A stretch of 9,066 nucleotides of DNA, taken from CAZVIK01 sp964627045. GTDB lineage: Bacteria; Acidobacteriota; Terriglobia; Bryobacterales; Bryobacteraceae. Every line of letters starts with the position of its first letter. Positions within the stretch are counted from its first letter, which is position 1. Under the pieces are notes generated by a model. That model saw only the letters and a program-made list of their open reading frames with translations, searched no databases and was not told the DNA's origin. Below are positions 5,842 to 9,066 of this stretch, piece by piece. The position numbers were made by a program, and so were the translations under genes. Where the stretch lies: the NCBI GenBank assembly GCA_964627045.1, contig CAZVIK010000170.1, forward strand, positions 1 to 9,066. The letters run 5' to 3'.

Positions 5842-7943
5842 GTGGCTTCAAGCACCATCTGAAACGGATCTTGTTCGGCGCACTCGGCAAGGAGCCCGAG
5901 GCCGTTGTGGCGTCTTTCATCTGCGGAAACGAAGGCCGGGCCCAAGCCATGTTGGACGAGTTCCGGCGGCTGGTTCCCGACCGCCGCTACCTCGTCATCC
6001 GGCTGGGATCTGAGCCGAGCGTCGGCGGAGATGAGATCGTCGTCGCGCCCGGCTCTGCCTGGCAGGTATACCGGCGCCTGGGTCGCGCGCTGCGGCGGTG
6101 GAGGATCGGGCAGGCGGCTGTGCTGTTTGACGGAGAACCCGCCGGGCGAGCCCTCCGGAGGGCTTCGTTCCTGCTGGCACCGGGCCGGATCTTGGCCTAC
6201 AACGCGAACCTGGAGCGCCACCACCTGCGGCTGCGGTCGTGGATCGCCTCCTGGCTGTTCCTTCGAGGAGTGCCGTTGGACCGGATCTTCCTCCGGCCGC
6301 GTTGGATCTGCCCGTGGCGGCGCGATCGGACGATTTGTTATAACGCCACGCAGACGCTCGACGGCCGCGCCGTGGCCCCGCACCGCCCCAAAGTCGCGGT
6401 CCTGACGCCGTACTTCCCCTATCCGCTCTCCCACGGCGGCGCGGTTCGCATCTTCAACCTGCTCCGGGAAGCGGCCAGACGGTTCGACATCTTTCTTTTC
6501 GCATTCACCGAGAGCGACGATTCCGTCGAGGCCGGACCTGTACTGGAGTTCTGCGCCAAGGCCGTGCTGGTTCCCAAGCCCCGGTACCGTGAGCCGCGCT
6601 GGAGCTCCCTCCGGCCACCAGAGGTTTGCGAATATCGCTCGCCGGCCATGCGCCGGGCGTTGGACCGGGTGCGGCGAGAGGAGGCCATCGAACTTCTTCA
6701 GGTCGAGTACACGCAGCTTGCCTCCTACGGCGGCGATGTGCTGGTGGAGCACGACGTCACCTTCGATCTCTACGAGCAGATTCATGCGAAACGGCGCACG
6801 CTGTCCAGTTGGTGGGACATGTTCCGCTGGCGAAGGTTCGAGCGCCGGGCGGTGGCGCGGTATCGGCGCGTCATCGCCATGTCGGAAAAGGACCGGACGA
6901 TGCTCGCCGCGCCGCAGGTGATCGAGATCCCGAACGGCGTCGATCTGGACCGGTTCCGGCCGTCGGCCGAAGGCCCGGGCCAGCGGCTCCTGTTCATCGG
7001 CTCGTTCCGGCACTTCCCGAACGTGATTGCCTTCCGGTTCGTGACGGAAGAGGTCTGGCCGTTGCTTCGCGAGGAATTCCCTTCGATGACGCTAACCGTC
7101 GTGGCTGGGCCGGACGCCCGATCTTATTGGGCTGCCGCCGCAAGCGCGACGATGCCGCCGCTCGACCCCCGCATCCGGCTCCTCGAGTTCGTTCGCGATG
7201 TCCGCCCGTTGTACCAGGAGGCCAACCTGGTTCTCGCCCCGACGCTCGTGTCGGCGGGTACCAATATCAAAGTCCTGGAAGCGATGGCGATGGAGCGGGC
7301 CGTGGTCTCAACCACATCCGGATGCGCCGGGCTGGGACTGGAGCACGGCCGGAGCGTTTGGATCGCCGACACGGCGCGGCTTTTCGCCGACGGGGTCCGG
7401 AAGTTGCTGAGGGAGCCCGGCACGCGACGGGCAATGGCCCAGGCGGCGCGCTTGCAGGCGGAAGCCCGGTTCGACTGGCGCCGGCTTGGCGCCATGCAGC
7501 GCCGGGCGTGGAGCGAACTGCTGCCCTCGGGCACAGTCGTCCGTCCGGCATCGGCCGCCGACCTGGACCGGATCGCGGCGATTCAATCGGCCTCCCCGGA
7601 AGCCTCGGCCTGGACTCCGGAAAGCTACCTGGCTCAGGGCTGCTTGGTTGCCTGCGCCGGCGGAACCGTGGCCGGGTTCCTCGCCTACCGGGATGTTGGC
7701 GGCGAGAGTGAGATTCTCAACCTGGCCGTGGCCCCCGAAAAGCGGCGGAACGGCGTAGGCGGCGCGCTCGTGGCGGAACTGCTGGCCCAGGCACCCGGCC
7801 CTGTGTTTCTGGAAGTGCGCGTCTCGAACCATGACGCCCGTAAGTTGTATGAAAAACAGGGCTTTCGCCAGGTCGGCCTGAGACCGTCGTACTACCACAC
7901 CCCCCCTGAAGACGGTATTGTCATGAAGTTTCAAAAGTGCTAA
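5838..7943 (+). CDS. Three-part protein: unassigned N-terminal domain + GT4 glycosyltransferase + RimI-like GNAT acetyltransferase
   Basis: The 701-residue protein starts at GTG 5838, overlapping the MFS stop (GTGA). Residues 1-180 are a domain I cannot assign (AVVASFICGNEGRAQAML, RILAYNANLERHHLRLR, FLRGVPLDRIFLRPRW). Residues 184-560 are a GT-B fold family 4 glycosyltransferase: TPYFPYPLSHGGAVRIFNLL at the acceptor side, EIPNGVDLDRFRP (363-375), LLFIGSFRHFPN (384-395) opening the donor domain, and SAGTNIKVLEAMAMERAVVS (472-491) with donor-binding E481. Residues 566-701 are a complete GNAT domain: ASAWTPESYL (589-598), EILNLAVAPEKRRNGVGGAL (625-644) for acetyl-CoA, FLEVRVSNHDARKLYEKQGF (657-676) and SYYHTPPEDGIVMKF. 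This matches RimI, which acetylates the N-terminus of ribosomal protein S18; the general base (E659) and acid (Y671) are kept. RimI is usually a separate protein of about 150 residues. It is probably cytoplasmic. The glycan and the acetyl acceptor are unknown. Confidence 0.88.
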   Translation: MSGFKHHLKRILFGALGKEPEAVVASFICGNEGRAQAMLDEFRRLVPDRRYLVIRLGSEPSVGGDEIVVAPGSAWQVYRRLGRALRRWRIGQAAVLFDGEPAGRALRRASFLLAPGRILAYNANLERHHLRLRSWIASWLFLRGVPLDRIFLRPRWICPWRRDRTICYNATQTLDGRAVAPHRPKVAVLTPYFPYPLSHGGAVRIFNLLREAARRFDIFLFAFTESDDSVEAGPVLEFCAKAVLVPKPRYREPRWSSLRPPEVCEYRSPAMRRALDRVRREEAIELLQVEYTQLASYGGDVLVEHDVTFDLYEQIHAKRRTLSSWWDMFRWRRFERRAVARYRRVIAMSEKDRTMLAAPQVIEIPNGVDLDRFRPSAEGPGQRLLFIGSFRHFPNVIAFRFVTEEVWPLLREEFPSMTLTVVAGPDARSYWAAAASATMPPLDPRIRLLEFVRDVRPLYQEANLVLAPTLVSAGTNIKVLEAMAMERAVVSTTSGCAGLGLEHGRSVWIADTARLFADGVRKLLREPGTRRAMAQAARLQAEARFDWRRLGAMQRRAWSELLPSGTVVRPASAADLDRIAAIQSASPEASAWTPESYLAQGCLVACAGGTVAGFLAYRDVGGESEILNLAVAPEKRRNGVGGALVAELLAQAPGPVFLEVRVSNHDARKLYEKQGFRQVGLRPSYYHTPPEDGIVMKFQKC

Positions 7944-8025
7944 CGTCACAATTGAAAGCCGGGCTTGGTGCGTGCCGGCCGCCGCCACTGTCTGCATGAT
8001 CGAAGCCGCATTCAGTCGCCGACCC

Positions 8026-8031
8026 TACGAT
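8026..8031 (+). promoter_or_regulatory. Candidate -10 box before the DUF465 gene
   Basis: The 120 bases between the glycosyltransferase stop and the DUF465 start hold TACGAT at 8026-8031, which fits TAnnnT and would put a transcript start near 8038, leaving a short leader with a good ribosome binding site. I see no convincing -35 box. Read-through from the upstream operon is an alternative, because no terminator is visible after 7943. Confidence 0.3.
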
Positions 8032-8049
8032 CTCGAAAGAAGTCTCAAA

Positions 8050-8055
8050 GGGGAG
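8050..8055 (+). promoter_or_regulatory. Strong ribosome binding site deciding the DUF465 start
   Basis: GGGGAG, within AAAGGGGAG, ends eight bases before ATG 8064. It is the clearest Shine-Dalgarno in the window. It selects ATG 8064 over upstream in-frame start codons such as GTG at 7965. Confidence 0.75.
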
Positions 8056-8063
8056 AAAGCCGA

Positions 8064-8300
8064 ATGGGAATCACCCAAGATGCTCTCAAAGCGCATCTGA
8101 TTGACACGAATCAGGAATTCCGCAGTCTGGTCCTGCAACACTCCGACTACAGCAAGAAGCTCGAGGAACTCACGTCCAGGAGTTACCTTTCCGCGGAGGA
8201 GCAGGTGGAAGAGGTACGGCTGAAGAAGATGAAGCTGCGCCTGAAAGACCAGATGGAAGGGATCCTGAACCGTCACAAGACCGAGCAGCAGGTCGCCTGA
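8064..8300 (+). CDS. Small DUF465/YdcH-family coiled-coil protein
   Basis: The 78-residue product is almost entirely helical and charged. It has the DUF465 (YdcH-like) pattern: an N-terminal helix ending in NQEFRSLVLQHSDYSKKLEE, a short turn (SRSYLSAEE), and a second helix carrying VRLKKMKLRLKDQMEGIL, the KL-LKD core typical of the family. Such proteins form small alpha-hairpins or coiled coils. Their cellular role is not established. ATG 8064 is fixed by the strong ribosome binding site; the open frame extends upstream to about 7965, but that part is low-complexity leader with no family match. It lies 120 bases after the glycosyltransferase gene on the same strand and is followed by terminator hairpins, so it is either the last gene of that operon or a single-gene unit. 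Confidence 0.85.
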   Translation: MGITQDALKAHLIDTNQEFRSLVLQHSDYSKKLEELTSRSYLSAEEQVEEVRLKKMKLRLKDQMEGILNRHKTEQQVA

Positions 8301-8312
8301 CGGCGTCAGATG

Positions 8313-8331
8313 CGCTGAAGCAGTGTTTTTT
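8313..8331 (+). terminator. Weak intrinsic terminator after DUF465
   Basis: CGCTG at 8313-8317 pairs with CAGTG at 8321-8325 (one G-T wobble) around a three-base loop and is followed at once by six T (8326-8331). The stem is short but the U-tract is good. It would be the first of two terminators in tandem. Confidence 0.4.
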
Positions 8332-8334
8332 CGA

Positions 8335-8374
8335 CCCGCCCCGGGCCAGGGCAGTCGGCCCGAGGGCGGGTTTT
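8335..8374 (+). terminator. Strong intrinsic terminator after DUF465
   Basis: CCCGCCC at 8335-8341 pairs with GGGCGGG at 8364-8370, and CGGGCC at 8342-8347 with GGCCCG at 8357-8362, with a single bulged A at 8363 and a nine-base loop. TTTT follows at 8371-8374. This 13-pair stem with a U-tract on the plus strand ends the DUF465 message. Read on the minus strand the stem lies just past the aminotransferase stop but is followed by A-rich rather than U-rich sequence, so it is less likely to terminate that gene by itself. Confidence 0.8.
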
Positions 8375-8382
8375 AGTTTCGG

Positions 8383-9066
8383 CTACTTCGCCAGGAACTT
8401 CTTGATCCGTTCGACGGCGTCCATCAGCTTCTCGAACGAATTGGCGTAACTGAAGCGCACGAAGCCCTTACCGTACTCCCCGAAGCAAGCCCCGTCGACG
8501 CAGGCGACGCCCGCCTCGGCGAGCAGGGCGTCGGCCAGAGCCTTGGACTCCCAACCGGTCCCCTGCACGTTGGCAAACGCGTAGAAGGCGCCCTTGGGCC
8601 GCGCGCAGCGGAAGCCCGGAATCGAGTTCAGCCCGTCGCAGAAGGCGTCGCGGCGGCGGTGGAATTCGGCGATCATCTTGCGCGTCTCGTCCCAGGGGCC
8701 GTCCAGCGCAGCGATGCCTGCCTTTTGCGTGAAACTGGCGGTGCAGGAGTTGGAGTTTACCATCAGCTTGGTCACCTGCTCGACCAGCCAGGTGGGCATG
8801 ACGCCGTAACCCATGCGCCAGCCGGTCATGGCGAAGCTCTTGGAGAACCCATCGAGGATGATGGTCTTCTCGAGCATCCCCGGGAATGCGGTGATCGACA
8901 CCGGGGGCTCGTCATAGTAGATCTCGCCGTAGATCTCGTCGGAGAGGATGATCAGGTCGCGGTCGCGCACCATGTCGGCGATCGCCTTCAGGTCTTCCTT
9001 GCTGAGTTGCCCGCCGGTGGGGTTCTGCGGCGAGTTCAGCACGATCATCTTTGTCTTGTCCGTCAG
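8383..9066 (-). CDS. Class I/II PLP-dependent aminotransferase, aspartate aminotransferase-like (partial, N-terminus outside window)
   Basis: The minus-strand frame runs off the right edge; 227 C-terminal residues of a protein usually near 390 are visible. It is a fold-type I aminotransferase, moving amino groups between an amino acid and a 2-oxo acid with pyridoxal phosphate in the cytoplasm. Motifs in order: LNSPQNPTGG (substrate and cofactor pocket), LIILSDEIYGEIYYD (Asp and Tyr contacting PLP), ILDGFSKSFAMTGWRMGYG with the Schiff-base lysine (codon at 8839-8841), NSNSCTASFTQKAGIAAL, RPKGAFYAFANV, and a C-terminal arginine in FVRFSYANS that binds the substrate carboxylate. These fit the class Ib AspB-type group. 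Exact specificity (aspartate, alanine or aromatic) cannot be decided from this part. An internal ATG at 9048-9046 is not the start, because conserved TDKTK precedes it in frame to the edge. It is convergent with DUF465, with 82 bases between the stops. Confidence 0.93.
   Translation of the reverse strand: MTDKTKMIVLNSPQNPTGGQLSKEDLKAIADMVRDRDLIILSDEIYGEIYYDEPPVSITAFPGMLEKTIILDGFSKSFAMTGWRMGYGVMPTWLVEQVTKLMVNSNSCTASFTQKAGIAALDGPWDETRKMIAEFHRRRDAFCDGLNSIPGFRCARPKGAFYAFANVQGTGWESKALADALLAEAGVACVDGACFGEYGKGFVRFSYANSFEKLMDAVERIKKFLAK

Noticed and set aside
5805..7013. Minus-strand open frame of 402 codons opposite the glycosyltransferase
   Set aside because: Antisense shadow with biased composition. 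The plus-strand frame contains all GT4 motifs.
7965..8063. Extended DUF465 start at GTG 7965
   Set aside because: The added residues have no family resemblance, and a strong, well-spaced ribosome binding site precedes ATG 8064.
1..9066. CRISPR array, tRNA or rRNA gene, insertion sequence, phage or defence genes
   Set aside because: I saw no regularly spaced repeats, no cloverleaf-like or rRNA sequence, and no transposase, integrase, nuclease or toxin-like product in any plausible gene.

Overview
The window is GC-rich, densely coded DNA that reads like the chromosome of an Acidobacteriota member, most likely of the Solibacter/Bryobacter type. That placement rests on remembered gene style (secreted TPR proteins with a degenerate peptidase-like front end, ACS-type MFS carriers, short leaders) and is an inference. 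A 10-base run of N at 3834-3843 shows this is a draft or metagenome assembly.

Layout: (1) 2-37 is the tail of an unidentified gene whose stop overlaps the TTG start of a ChbG/HpnK (YdjC) family carbohydrate deacetylase, 34-795. (2) 876-2186 encodes a 12-helix MFS carrier of the anion:cation symporter type, behind a short leader with a stem-loop. (3) 2280-2849 encodes a five-helix membrane protein I do not recognise. (4) 2940-7943 is a tightly packed three-gene unit: a secreted TPR protein (interrupted by the N run), a second MFS carrier starting on the base after its stop, and a 701-residue protein overlapping that carrier by 4 bases. The last protein joins an unassigned N-terminal domain, a GT4 glycosyltransferase and a complete RimI-like GNAT acetyltransferase. 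(5) 8064-8300 is a small DUF465/YdcH-type coiled-coil protein with the best ribosome binding site in the window, followed by two hairpins with U-tracts. (6) On the minus strand, 8383-9066 is the C-terminal part of a class I/II PLP-dependent aminotransferase, convergent with DUF465.

How the genes may work together: a deacetylase for acetylated sugars, two carriers of the families that move organic acids and hexuronates, and a glycosyltransferase suggest carbohydrate uptake or surface-glycan metabolism, but no pathway can be read from this window. I see no CRISPR array, tRNA, rRNA, insertion sequence, phage gene, toxin-antitoxin pair or defence system. No gap between genes exceeds 121 bases. 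The most unusual feature is the glycosyltransferase-RimI fusion. Other points of note are the peptidase-like domain without its zinc motif, a promoter that predicts a leaderless mRNA at 2940, and a sequence motif shared by two intergenic regions. I do not see convincing evidence for an entirely new system.
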